DNA from: Sphaeroforma sirkka | Lineage: Eukaryota > Opisthokonta > Ichthyosporea > Ichthyophonida | Length of the DNA stretch: 27,410 bases | Direction: 5' to 3' | Assembly: GCA_001586965.3 (NCBI GenBank) | Contig: LUCW03000612.1 | Location: 1-27,410, forward strand | In this document: positions 9,956 through 19,857 of the stretch, piece after piece | Numbering within the stretch: position 1 is the stretch's first letter | Layout of the letters: each line of letters starts with the position of its first letter | Program-made: the position numbers and the translations under genes | Notes under the pieces: model-generated | What the model saw: the letters and a program-made list of their open reading frames with translations, nothing else | Told to the model about the DNA's origin: nothing | Database searches by the model: none

Positions 9956-10082
9956 ACTCGTACATATAGGCACATACTTACTCGATAAGTCATGACCGAA
10001 ACCGTTTTTACTTTGGTTTTCGCTTTACCAACTAGATCGTAGCTTAACGTACGTTCGTAGTTCTAAAAGCTACTGGGGGCTA
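9956..10082 (+). other. 3' untranslated region of copy E up to the LTR
   Basis: These 127 bases are nearly identical to 25724-25850 in copy D. They contain the palindrome AACGTACGTT. The bases before the LTR (actgggggcta) are only weakly purine-rich, so the polypurine tract is short or unusual. Confidence 0.6.
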
Positions 10083-10468
10083 TGTAGAAATACGGCCTCC
10101 GGTCAGTCTAAAATATCAAGATCAATTGAGATAATACGTTGGGTTTTATTTGTATTTTAAATAATTTAGTACAAGCTCTTTTTCCAATATTTCCAAAGTG
10201 TTCTAAATTCACTTTGATGGCTACAATAGCCTGAGTATTTGATATGATTCATCTACTTGGACCTATTTGAGACATTAGTAGATGTAGGATATTATAAACT
10301 AAATTTTATAATATCCGAACTACTACTTATAGATTTTGGTCCTCCCGCCAATCTCCAAAATCCAATAAATCTTTTTCTTTTTTTAACTTTTCTTCAGATG
10401 GAACTTTATTTATATCAGCTAATGTATTAACGTGACTAACGTTATTATGTCTATTTACAAATTAGGCA
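10083..10468 (+). repeat. Partial 3' LTR of copy E (first 386 bp)
   Basis: It begins at the exact terminus TGTAGAAATACGG and matches the family LTR up to position 386 (attaggca), then switches to inverted pol sequence. The missing 209 bp are matched by the LTR piece at 15170-15380 in opposite orientation. Confidence 0.95.
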
Positions 10469-13041
10469 GTTTCGCAACTCCTGGCTGTTCTTTAAGCAGC
10501 GCTTTAAGTAGTTGAGTGCGAGCTTCAGGTCCTCTTGGAGTTTTGAGTCTTTGATCCATGGCCTTAGCTAGTTCCATGTTTTTACGATCTAATGCCGTTT
10601 CAATCGGCATTACCTCGACTGCAATCTTGTTGGGTGCATGTGTTGTACGAGTCTTGAGCTTTTGTTCAAACTCTTTAGACTCCTCTAGTTTAGCTAAGAA
10701 TTCGGTTGAGGGTTTCCACTTAGTGGTACCTGCAGGACCGATGCGACAAACAATGGTGTGTTTCCAAGGCGTCTTCTTAATAGAATAGGATCCCTGATAC
10801 AAGAACGTGTCGGTTTCACGGTCGACATAAATAGGTTCGTCTTGAATCATAAATCACGTATCCATGGGTCGGAGTTACGTAAGGGACAACACAGCGTAAT
10901 GGTAGATTTCGTAATATTAACATAATTTAACAACTGTGCGATAAGTTGACAAGGTGGGTTAGCCCACGCATTATGCTTTGATAATTCAAGCTGAAATGCA
11001 TCACCTTTAGGATGAGTCAACGACCTATATTCAGAAACCTGTTTGTTATGTTCTGCGGCGAACATATCAACAGTAAATGGACCCCATCGTGATTGAGCGA
11101 GGTTAAACCATTTCTTATTTAGCATCCAATCGGTTGCTAATAACTCTTTGACTGTTTTCTGGTAGTCGGGCACAAGTCGAGAGAACATGTCAGGAAGATG
11201 GTTATGTATTCCTGGTATGTGTGTTATATTAAAAGCGAACTTGGCAATAATGTCATGCCAGCGGCTCACCAACTGTGAATCAGGGTTCATATCTTTTAAG
11301 TATGTTAAAGACTTTTGATCACAGGCGACAGTAAAGTAACTTCCATAAAGGTAGTCTTTAAACTGTCTTAGCGCAGTAACTATAGCAAGGAGCTCTTGTT
11401 TAACGGTAGGGTAATTCCGTTGACTCTTATTATAACTCTTGCTAAAGAATTGTATGTAGCGCGGTTTACCATTTATCGTTTGGTAAAGCACTCCACCTAC
11501 CGCTCGATCTGAAGCGTCGGTTGCTACTTGGAATGGGACACCATCCACAGGGTACTGCATGATGGGTGCGTCCATTACTTTACTTTTGACTAGTTTAAAT
11601 GCATCATCACATTCTTTAGTCCAAAGCTTTCCCAAAGGTCCTTTGTGCAGCCGTAGGTGACTGAAAGGCTTTAAGTAATGAGAAAGATGCGGTACCGAAT
11701 CCGAGAAGAAGTTAACAAACCCACACACAAAGTTCACATCTCTTCCAGTAATTGGTGTTGATAAATCCAACAGAAACTGTTTCTTGCCAGGATCAATTTC
11801 TACCCCTGCTGCAGATACTTTGTAGCCAAGTAAGTGTATAGTATCTTTAGCAAAAGAACACTTGTCTTCGTTAATCTTAAGTTTAGCATGAATAAGTCGC
11901 TTTAAGACTTCTTTAACGAGTTTAGCATGTTCATGTTCTGTCTTTGTAAAGATAACTATATCATCTAAATAGACTGATACGTTATACGACAGGTCCGCAA
12001 ATAGTTCCATCATAACTTGTTGGAAGAAAGAAGGTAACATGTGTAAGCCTTCAGGTGCACCTTTAAACTGGTACTTCTTACCTTGCCAAGTAAAGGAAAA
12101 GTATTTCCTATGAGGCTCATATATCTGTAGTTGATGGAATGCAGCTTTTAAGTCTATCTTGGAAAAGATAGTCGCACCCTCCATTTTGCGTAGTATCTCG
12201 CTTATCTTAGGTAAGGGAAAACTATGTTGCGGAATTAGTTTGTTGATTGGCGACAGGTCTAGTACTACTCTTGTTTTACTAAACGTTCCATCAGATTTAT
12301 ATTGATCGACCGCTAAGAGAGCTAAGTTAACTGGGGTTGCATCATAATTGATTTCAATTAGACCCTGTTTTAACCAATCTTCGATTTGGGTTTTGACAAC
12401 GTCTTTGTGTCTCCAACTCACGTAGTTATGTGAAGGACACTTTAACTTAGAGAAGTCGACGTTTGTTAAGTCAAGTCTAACGTACCCATTAGAGAACTTA
12501 AACATACACCAGTCAGTTATTGCAATCTTCCTGTTTTGTATAATTAAGTCCATAATTATATCGGTGAAGTGCGGAATCATATCCTTTGCTTCACCTTCCG
12601 GAGGTTTAGGTATCTTTAACATATTATCATCTGACTGATCTTTATTCGGGTCTAGCCCATTAGGCAGACCAGTGAGTGTTATACCTAAACTGAGAAGATC
12701 AGTCATACCTATAATTAAATCGTATTTCTGAGACATGTCAGTAACGATTAGGTGAGTCTTCACTTCTCTTCTATCTGACAGCATTATGTGTGCATAGTCA
12801 ATGGCTTGTTCGCAAGTAGTAACTTTGCCATTTCCCAAGATTAAATCAGTTGTTTCGTTATGGACAGCCATATCTGTAGCGTAGGCTACTCGGCATGAGA
12901 TAGCAGAGACTTCAGCCCCTGGATCAAATAGTGCCATAACTTTTTTTCTCCATTTACGAAAACTGTTTGAAAGATACGTTCATCTCCTTTGGTATAGATT
13001 TTATTGAACATTTTCTCATAATCTTGCTCTAGTGCGCACAT
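10469..13041 (-). pseudogene. pol of segment F: protease, RT, RNase H, methyltransferase-like domain
   Basis: The pol ATG is at 13041, but a 7-base A run near 12944 (5 bases in copy E) breaks the frame before the protease active site. From 12937 to 10847 the frame is open for 696 codons, with FDPGAEVSAIS, FSKIDLKAAFHQLQI, YLDDIVIFTK, VATDASDR, QELLAIVTAL and the complete methyltransferase-like region (VDMFAAEHNK, WANPPCQLI). A 7-base loss at about 10852 ends this frame. The next frame, 10850 to 10455, reads through the A5 run (10579-10583) into NMELAKAMDQ, showing that the linker upstream of integrase belongs to the same polyprotein. The element sequence stops at 10469. Confidence 0.9.
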
Positions 13042-13050
13042 ATGGTACTG

Positions 13051-13251
13051 TCAGTGCTTAACTTGGACGTCTGGTAAGTCCTTGCAATCTTCTTTGTGCC
13101 AACCGTTAGTACCCTTGCAAGTAGCACACTCTTTCATATAGTGTCCAAAATCTGGCTTGCCTGGTGCACACTTAACAGGGTCGTGTCTACCATTCCACTT
13201 GCCATTACGTTTTGTGAGGTTGTAACCACACTTCTTGCAAGGCGCTCTCAC
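13051..13251 (-). CDS. Nucleocapsid-like zinc-finger segment of segment F
   Basis: This is an intact 66-codon frame with the same Cys/His blocks as in copies D and E. Its TGA (13053-13051) is 12 bases upstream of the pol ATG, in the same frame. There is no ATG at its start (GTG at that position), so it must be entered from gag, whose frame ends at an overlapping TGA. Confidence 0.72.
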   Translation of the reverse strand: MRAPCKKCGYNLTKRNGKWNGRHDPVKCAPGKPDFGHYMKECATCKGTNGWHKEDCKDLPDVQVKH

Positions 13252-15090
13252 CTTCTTATCACCTTTCGGTTCGGTAGAAGTAGAGCCAGTACCCCCTCAG
13301 TAGTAGTGCGAGGTTTCTTAGTACTACGCGCAGTATTAGTCTCTACTGCGTTTCGCTTAGTGGGCTGAGTGTAGCTCGTGGTACTAAGTACTCTAGTAGA
13401 GGAATTGGTATGCTTGTGTACTATCTTCTCAAAGACAGACCAAGGCATAGATCGCAAATCACCATAGGCGATGATGTCATCATTGACTTTCTTAAAGAGG
13501 TTAGCTCCCAGAGTCTCCATCATCTGACAAATTAATAAATATTCGCCAGTATAGGTACGACCACCCATCCGAGTATTCATATGTGTCATATGAGCTAGAG
13601 CACCTCGAAAAGTGGTATCGTTCGCAAAGAACTTGCGAGACTCTAAAAGTTCACGGTCACGTGCATCTTCAAAAAAAGGTGTTAAGTATATTATCACGCA
13701 ACTGGTGCCAGGGTAGGGCTTTCCAGTTGGGCTCATGAACCTTCAAGATAGTTCGCCATTCACCTGGCTCACAGAAATGAATGAAGGCATTCATCATCTG
13801 CTTATCCCTAAGGCTGGCAGACTCCTTAAGTTGGTCGAAGGCCTTCAGTGTCTCCACTGTACTCTCATTAGTAGAGAAATCGACCTCAGCCTGCGCGTTA
13901 CCTAGCTGCTTTATAAAGCTTGGTTCTAAGTGTTCACGAGGCTCATGCTCAGTGCTACGGGCTGCTAGTGCCAAGATGGTGTCTATTTCCTTTCTCTTGT
14001 TATCGATTAGATAGCGAATGTTATCCGCTTTCCTATCGTCAAGGTCAGAGTCATTCAATAGACGGTCCTCAAGGACTTGCATACCAGAGCGTAATAGCCT
14101 GAGACGAGTATGTCTGGTTCTCACTTCCTCATCCTCAGGATTAGAGCGGGAACTCTCTAACGAGGTACTGGTGTAGCGATTGCCAAAATCGTGATTACCA
14201 GGGTTAGTTGGCAAATGAGGGTCGATATTACGAGGATGGTAAGCCTCATCGAGTTCCATACGATCATATCCTCTGACAGGGTTAGGTTTGTCAAGAGGAT
14301 GGTCGATGGTAGCATCAGAGCTATAGAGATTAAATTTTGAAATATTATCTCTCTCGCCAGTGGTAACTGGCTTAGTGGTAAACATACTGGTTGGTAAACC
14401 AGTAGGTCTCGGGTTCGAAACCCGGCCCGAATTTTTTCTTCGTCTTCGGTATAGGAAGAATATCAGCCAAGTGGGACACGATAGAGGGGTCCACAACTGC
14501 TGCTGCCGCTAGCTCCTTCAAGAGCGCTTCAGTGCGGTTCAATTGGCGTCGAGATTGAGAGGATCCAACCACTCGTTGTCGAGTTATGGTATCCTCAGCT
14601 TCGTCCCCAAGATTTGAGCTGAATGGAATGGCTTCTCCATCGATGGCGAAACCGAAATTTTCGGACAGGTCCAATACTTCCTTTTCATGCCGGATTTGTG
14701 CTGGAGTGTCCTTTAGATGTGGAGTTATAATGCCCCCCGACATTCGTATCCACGAATTTTCCAGCCTTTCGACGTTTATCCCCAATATTTGACGGCACGT
14801 GGTCAGGGGGGGGGCAAGCTGGGGTCCTGAGCTTCACTCCTAGGTGATACACGGACGCTGGCGAGCATTTCCGCGGTAGTAGATACCTCTTCTTCCAAGG
14901 CTTTAGGATCTGACGAGTCATCCTCAGAATAATCCTCTGTACCAACCTCAGAATTTGCTTCCCCAACAGTATCTTCGGCAGGCTCAACTCCAGACAGGCT
15001 AGGTGTTTCCACAGGGACCTCAGGAACATCGGCAGGCTTAGCAGGCTTAGAGCTAGCGGCTCCCTTGCCTTTAGAAGTACCCTTAGCCAT
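13249..15090 (-). pseudogene. gag of segment F
   Basis: It starts at the ATG at 15090 (MAKGTSKGKG). Breaks: a 9-base run (14816-14824), a 6-base run (14733-14738), and a 7-base run (13671-13677) that splits the capsid-like region into 14496-13669 and 13736-13248. The middle block 14496-13669 reads cleanly through NPRPTGLPTSMFTTKPVTTG (over the tRNA-like segment) into the helical region and the capsid-like part. Codon for codon it is close to copy A, so A and F form one subgroup. Confidence 0.85.
14361..14437 (+). other. tRNA-derived segment antisense to gag, segment F
   Basis: A box TGGCTTAGTGG (14368-14378), stem ACTGG/CCAGT around the loop TTGGTAAA, B box GGTTCGAAACC (14412-14422) and six Ts (14432-14437). 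The first loop base is T here and in copy D, C in A and B. Confidence 0.7.
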
Positions 15091-15169
15091 AGTATTTGCT
15101 GGATTGTAAATCAATGTCAGACAGTCTAGAAGCAGTACACTACTGTAACTACTAGATAACTGAAAAATA

Positions 15170-15380
15170 TGTAAACTTCGATGGAAATTACTAGGTTTCA
15201 AACTATATTAAACTAAAATACAATTTAGTCAGTTAGGATTTAGCAGTGGTAGCTTGTGTAAGAATGATCGGGACTGCCTCTTGTTAAGAGCCTAAATATC
15301 CTCGATCACACAGGGCGTACCTCTAGCTGTTCTTTATTGAATAATTTTCACTAGAAGTACTAAATGTTCATGACCACTTG
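15170..15380 (-). repeat. Partial LTR of segment F (last 211 bp)
   Basis: On the minus strand it starts at LTR position 385 (caagtggtcatg) and ends at the terminus TTTACA (15170). It shares the aaatgttcatg variant with copy A. It abuts the first base of LTR G. Confidence 0.95.
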
Positions 15381-15975
15381 TGTAGAAATACGGCCTCCGG
15401 TCAGTCTAAAATATCAAGATCAATTGAGATACTACATTGGTTTTTATTTGTATTTTAAATAATTTAGTACAAGCTCTTTTTCCAATATTTGCAAAGTGTT
15501 CTAAATTCACTTTGATGGCTCCAATAGCCTGAGTATTTGGTATGACTCATCTACTTGGACCTATTTGAGACATTAGTAGATGTAGGATATTATAAACTAA
15601 ATTTTATAATCTCCGAACTACTACTTATAGATTTTGGTCCTCCCGCCAATCTCCAAAATCCAACAAGTCTTTTTCTTTTTTTAACTTTTCTTCAGATGGA
15701 ACTTTATTTATATGAGCTAATGTATTAACGTGACTTACGTTATTATGTCTATTTACAAATTAGGCAAGTGGTCATGAACACTTAGTACTTCTAGTGAAAA
15801 TTATTCAATAAAGAACAGCTAGAGGTACGCCCTGTGTGATCGAGGATATTTAGGCTCTTAACAAGAGGCAGTCCCGATCATTCTTACACAAGCTATCACT
15901 GCTAAATCCTAACTGACTAAATTGTATTTTAGTTTAATATAGTTTGAAACCTAGTAATTTCCATCGAAGTTTACA
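15381..15975 (+). repeat. Complete LTR G (595 bp) without internal region
   Basis: Both family termini are exact (TGTAGAAATACGG ... GAAGTTTACA). It closely matches the 5' LTR of copy D. The flanks (CTTG left, AGTA right) show no target duplication, so it is not a simple solo LTR. It may be the 3' LTR of the element now seen as inverted segment F. Its 3' part and the LTR piece at 15170-15380 form a 211-bp inverted repeat. Confidence 0.93.
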
Positions 15976-16298
15976 AGTAAAGGATTGCAATGTGCAAGAC
16001 AATTCCATAGTGCGCGTTCTGGTGGAATCACACATGGAAAATTGTTGTTTACATAGCTGTGTAGAATACAAATCCTGATTAAATGTGTGAATTGTCAAAT
16101 CGGTGGAAACCATCGTGTGTGAAAATTTTCAAATACTAAACCAACCTACAATTCCGTAGAAAAATATTGTTGTTTATGCGTGCACACGCATGATCTAGTG
16201 CGTGGTTTGTTTCTCATCACATCGGCTCGTGGTAAGTCCAGCCGCAGGAGCTTAAATGCTATACAACAATAACTCCGAGAAGCACGGGAACGTTCAGC

Positions 16299-16480
16299 GA
16301 CAACAATAATTTCACACACAAGACTTAATTGTAACAATGTGTTTCACATACAATTTATAACTGTCTTTCAATGCTATCTGTTGTAATTGTATTGTTGTAG
16401 TTGGTATATTGTTCTATCCGGCGACAATTAAATAGATACGATCGTGGGTTGGTAGTCTTAAAGGAAAAATATTGCGCATG
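16299..16480 (+). repeat. Diverged direct repeat, unit 1
   Basis: It pairs with 17104-17275. Shared blocks include acaatgtgtt.cacatacaatt, tctttcaatgctat, ttgttgtagttggt and gacaattaaatagatacgat followed by cgtgg. The identity is roughly 80% by eye with small indels. The repeat matches nothing in the retrotransposon; it may be an old non-autonomous element. Confidence 0.65.
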
Positions 16481-16746
16481 TCCTGCTGACCTTATACGCT
16501 GTTGTAATAACAAATTCTCCGAGGGGCACGGGAAAAACTCTCAGCAACCTCTGTTTGTCTCATTAAACAAGATAATTCATCTTCGCGTTTTCCCTTCACA
16601 CAGTTACCACCGCAAAAAACGTTTTAGTTGTATCTGCAGGTTGAGGTCTTCTGTGAATTACCTCAAAAGTTGCCTGTAAAGAAATTATGAAACCCTAGTA
16701 TATAACAGGGTCACAGATATATAGTAATGTTGGCAGTGGATCAAGA

Positions 16747-16770
16747 TACACACACACATACACTCACACA
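16747..16770. repeat. CA-rich microsatellite
   Basis: Imperfect (AC)n tract with two single-base interruptions. Confidence 0.7.
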
Positions 16771-17103
16771 GAGGTATACAATGCCCAACATTAGACGATA
16801 TTTGCAGGCATGTATCGCTCGTTTTACTTTTATGCATGGTACACACATGTAAACCATAGCAACATCTATCAGTCAAAATAGTTCACAACATTGCTGTCTA
16901 ACGTTGCTATGATACACTGTAACATAAAATGTGTATAAATACCTCCACAACCATGACAATACCATATTTTAATCTCTATAATAGCTTTACATTTAACTTT
17001 AAAGCAGTGTGTCGGTACGTATAATTGGATCTATGGTAATGACACATGGTTACGAATATTACAGCTATATATTGGATTCTTGCTTTGTCAAACAATAATA
17101 TCT

Positions 17104-17275
17104 CGAAACAATAATCCCACACACAAAACTTGATTGTTACAATGTGTTCCACATACAATTTCGAATTATCTTTCAATGCTATATATTGTTGTAGTTGGTG
17201 TGTTGTTGCATCCGGTGACAATTAAATAGATACGATCGTGGCTTCGTAGCCTTTAAATGAAAAATAGTGCGCATG
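17104..17275 (+). repeat. Diverged direct repeat, unit 2
   Basis: Second unit of the repeat at 16299-16480, same orientation, ending with the shared block tgcgcatg. It lies about 60 bp left of copy D. Confidence 0.65.
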
Positions 17276-17334
17276 GTAAAGGTAAAAATTATGCTTTTAT
17301 TAAGATACGATCGCTTTCTCAAGTGGCATAAGTA

Positions 17335-17338
17335 CCGA
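17335..17338 (+). repeat. Target-site duplication of copy D, left (CCGA)
   Basis: CCGA immediately precedes the 5' LTR and recurs at 26446-26449 immediately after the 3' LTR. Confidence 0.85.
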
Positions 17339-17935
17339 TGTAGAAATACGGCCTCCGGTCAGTCTAAAATATCAAGATCAATTGAGATACTACATTGGTT
17401 TTTATTTGTATTTTAAATAATTTAGTACAAGCTCTTTTTTCCAATATTTGCAAAGTGTTCTAAATTCACTTTGATGGCTCCAATAGCCTGAGTATTTGGT
17501 ATGACTCATCTACTTGGACCTATTTGAGACATTAGTAGATGTAGGATATTATAAACTAAATTTTATAATCTCCGAACTACTACTTATAGATTTTGGTCCT
17601 CCCGCCAATCTCCAAAATCCAACAAGTCTTTTTTTTTTTTTTAACTTTTCTTCAGATGGAACTTTATTTATATCAGCTAATGTATTAACGTGACTTACGT
17701 TATTATGTCTATTTACAAATTAGGCAAGTGGTCATGAACACTTAGTACTTCTAGTGAAAATTATTCAATAAAGAACAGCTAGAGGTACGCCCTGTGTGAT
17801 CGAGGATATTTAGGCTCTTAACAAGAGGCAGTCCCGATCATTCTTACACAAGCTACCACTGCTAAATCCTAACTGACTAAATTGTATTTTAGTTTAATAT
17901 AGTTTGAAACCTAGTAATTTCCATCGAAGTTTACA
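17339..17935 (+). repeat. 5' LTR of copy D (597 bp)
   Basis: TGTAGAAATACGG ... GAAGTTTACA. A poly-T tract near 17629-17642 is uninterrupted here but has an internal C in the other LTRs. AATAAA is at 17767-17772. Confidence 0.97.
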
Positions 17936-18014
17936 TATTTTTCAGTTATTTAGTAGTTACAGTAGTGTACTGCTTCTAGACTGTCTGACATCGATTTACT
18001 ATCCAGCAAATACT
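17936..18014 (+). other. Leader between 5' LTR and gag of copy D
   Basis: These 79 bases start TATTTTTCAG right after the LTR, where a primer-binding site would be. They do not start with the TGG expected for a site matching a mature tRNA 3' end. The leader contains the perfect inverted repeat CAGTA-GTG-TACTG (17960-17972), conserved in the other copies. Confidence 0.6.
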
Positions 18015-19857
18015 ATGGCTAAGGGTACTTCTAAAGGCAAGGGAACCGCTAGCTCTAAGCCTGCTAAGCCTGCCGAGGTTCCTGAGGTCCCTGTGGAAAC
18101 ACCTAGCCTGTCTGGAGTTGAGCCTGCCGAGGATATTGTTGGGGAAGCAAATTCTGAGGTTGGTACAGAGGATTATTCTGAGGATGACTCGTCGGATCCT
18201 AAAGCCTTGGAAGAAGAGGTATCTACTACCGCGGAAAGGCTCGCCAGCGTCCGTGTATCACCTAGGAGTGAAGCTCAGGACCCCAGCTTGCCCCCCCCTG
18301 ACCACGTGCCGTCAAATATTGGGGATAAACGTCGAAAGGCTGGAAAATTCGTGGATACGAATGTCGGGGGGGCATTATAACTCCACATCTAAAGGACACT
18401 CCAGCACAAATCCGGAGTGAAAAGGAAGTATTGGACCTGTCCGAAAATTTCGGTTTCGCCATCGATGGAGAAGCCATTCCATTCAGCTCAAATCTTGGGG
18501 CCGAAGCTGAGGACGCCATAACTCGACAACGAGTGGCTGGATCCTCTCAATCTCGACGCCAATTGAACCGCACTGAAGCGCTCTTGAAGGAGCTAGCGGC
18601 AGCAGCAGTTGTGGACCCCTCTATCGTGTCCCACTTGGCTGATATTCTTCCTATAACGAAGAAGAAGAAAAAATTCGGGCCGGGTTTCGAACCCGAGACC
18701 TACTGGTTTACCAACCAGTATGTTTACCACTAAGCCAGTTACCACTGGCGAGAGAGATAATATTTCAAAATTTAATCTCTATAGCTCTGATGCTACCATC
18801 GACCATCCTCTTGACAAACCTAACCCTGTCAGAGGATATGATCGTATGGAACTCGATGAGGCTTACCATCCTCGTAATATCGACCCTCATTTGCCAACTA
18901 ACCCTGGTAATCACGATTTTGGCAATCGCTACACCAGTACCTCGTTAGAGAGTTCCCGCTCTAATCCTGAGGATGAGGAAGTGAGAACCAGACATACTCG
19001 TCTCAGGCTATTACGCTCTGGTATGCAAGTCCTTGAGGACCGTCTATTGAATGACTCTGACCTTGACGATAGGAAAGCGGATAACATTCGCTATCTAATC
19101 GATAACAAGAGAAAGGAAATAGACACCATCTTGGCACTAGCAGCCCGTAGCACTGAGCATGAGCCTCGTGAACACTTAGAACCAAGCTTTATAAAGCAGC
19201 TAGGTAACGCGCAGGCTGAGGTCGATTTCTCTACTAATGAGACTACAGTGGAGACACTGAAGGCCTTCGACCAACTTAAGGAGTCTGCCAGCCTTAGGGA
19301 TAAGCAGATGATGAATGCCTTCATTCATTTCTGTGAGCCAGGTGAATGGCGAACTATCTTGAAGGCTCATGAGCCCAACTGGAAAGCCCTACCCTGGCAC
19401 CAGTTGCGTGATAATATACTTAACACCTTTTTTTGAAGATGCACGTGACCGTGAACTTCTAGAGTCTCGCAAGTTCTTTGCGAACGATACCACTATTCGA
19501 GGTGCTCTAGCTCATATGACACATATGAATACTCGGATGGGTGGTCGTACCTATACTGGCGAATATTTATTAATTTGTCAGATGATGGAGACTCTGGGAG
19601 CTAACCTCTTTAAGAAAGTCAATGATGACATCATCGCCTATGGTGATTTGCGATCTATGCCTTGGTCTGTCTTTGAGAAGATAGTACACAAGCATACCAA
19701 TTCCTCTACTAGAGTACTTAGTACCACGAGCTACACCCAGCCCACTAAGCGAAACGCAGTAGAGACTAATACTGCGCGTAGTACTAAGAAACCTCGCACT
19801 ACTACTGGAGGGGTACTGGCTCTACTTCTACCGAACCGAAAGGTGATAAGAAGGTGA
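18015..19857 (+). pseudogene. gag of copy D
   Basis: It starts at ATG 18015 (MAKGTSKGKG). The first 120 codons are K/P/A/E/S-rich and run through the C run (8 bases, 18291-18298, which keeps the frame) to a 7-base G run (18366-18372) that breaks it. The second block begins near 18431 and is broken again in the A-rich tract around 18668. The third, 18720-19436, holds the helical region and the start of the capsid-like part. A 7-base T run (19428-19434) then shifts into the block ending at TGA 19855-19857 (LALLLPNRKVIRR). An ATG inside an LTR-derived reading frame (17904) is in frame with gag but is probably not used, since the leader ATG at 18015 is the conserved start in all copies. Confidence 0.87.
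18668..18744 (-). other. tRNA-derived segment antisense to gag, copy D
   Basis: On the minus strand: A box TGGCTTAGTGG (18737-18727), stem ACTGG/CCAGT, B box GGTTCGAAACC (18693-18683), six-base T run (18673-18668). The orientation relative to gag is the same as in A, B and F. Confidence 0.7.

Larger units (their letters stand above)
4668..10468 (+). mobile_element. Copy E: 5'-truncated element with partial 3' LTR
   Basis: The copy begins inside gag (equivalent to about 19050 in copy D). It continues through the zinc-finger segment, pol and the 3' untranslated region, and ends 386 bp into its 3' LTR. The right edge joins inverted pol sequence of segment F. No 5' LTR, leader or gag N-terminus remains. 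Its pol is the least damaged of the protease-RT regions here. Confidence 0.92.
10469..15380 (-). mobile_element. Segment F: inverted element piece (LTR third, gag, partial pol)
   Basis: Read on the minus strand: the last 211 bp of an LTR (15380 to 15170), leader, gag (from 15090), zinc-finger segment (13251 to 13051) and pol up to shortly after the methyltransferase-like domain (10469). Integrase, chromodomain-like tail and 3' LTR are absent. Both edges are abrupt: the left one meets the truncated LTR of copy E and the right one meets the exact start of LTR G. Its LTR piece and that of E together make one LTR with a 2-bp overlap. Confidence 0.92.
15976..17338. other. Non-element DNA between LTR G and copy D
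   Basis: AT-rich, no convincing gene. It holds a diverged direct repeat (annotated separately), two copies of a short motif around tccgag..gcacgggaa (16273-16291 and 16517-16535), and a CA-rich microsatellite. The short frames in it lack recognisable domains. Confidence 0.5.

Noticed and set aside
15381-15975. Simple solo LTR left by LTR-LTR recombination
   Set aside because: The flanks CTTG and AGTA show no target duplication and the left side is a broken LTR of segment F. A rearrangement fits better.
15976-17338. CRISPR-like or tandem satellite array
   Set aside because: There are only two diverged units about 800 bp apart and an ordinary CA microsatellite; no regular repeat-spacer pattern.
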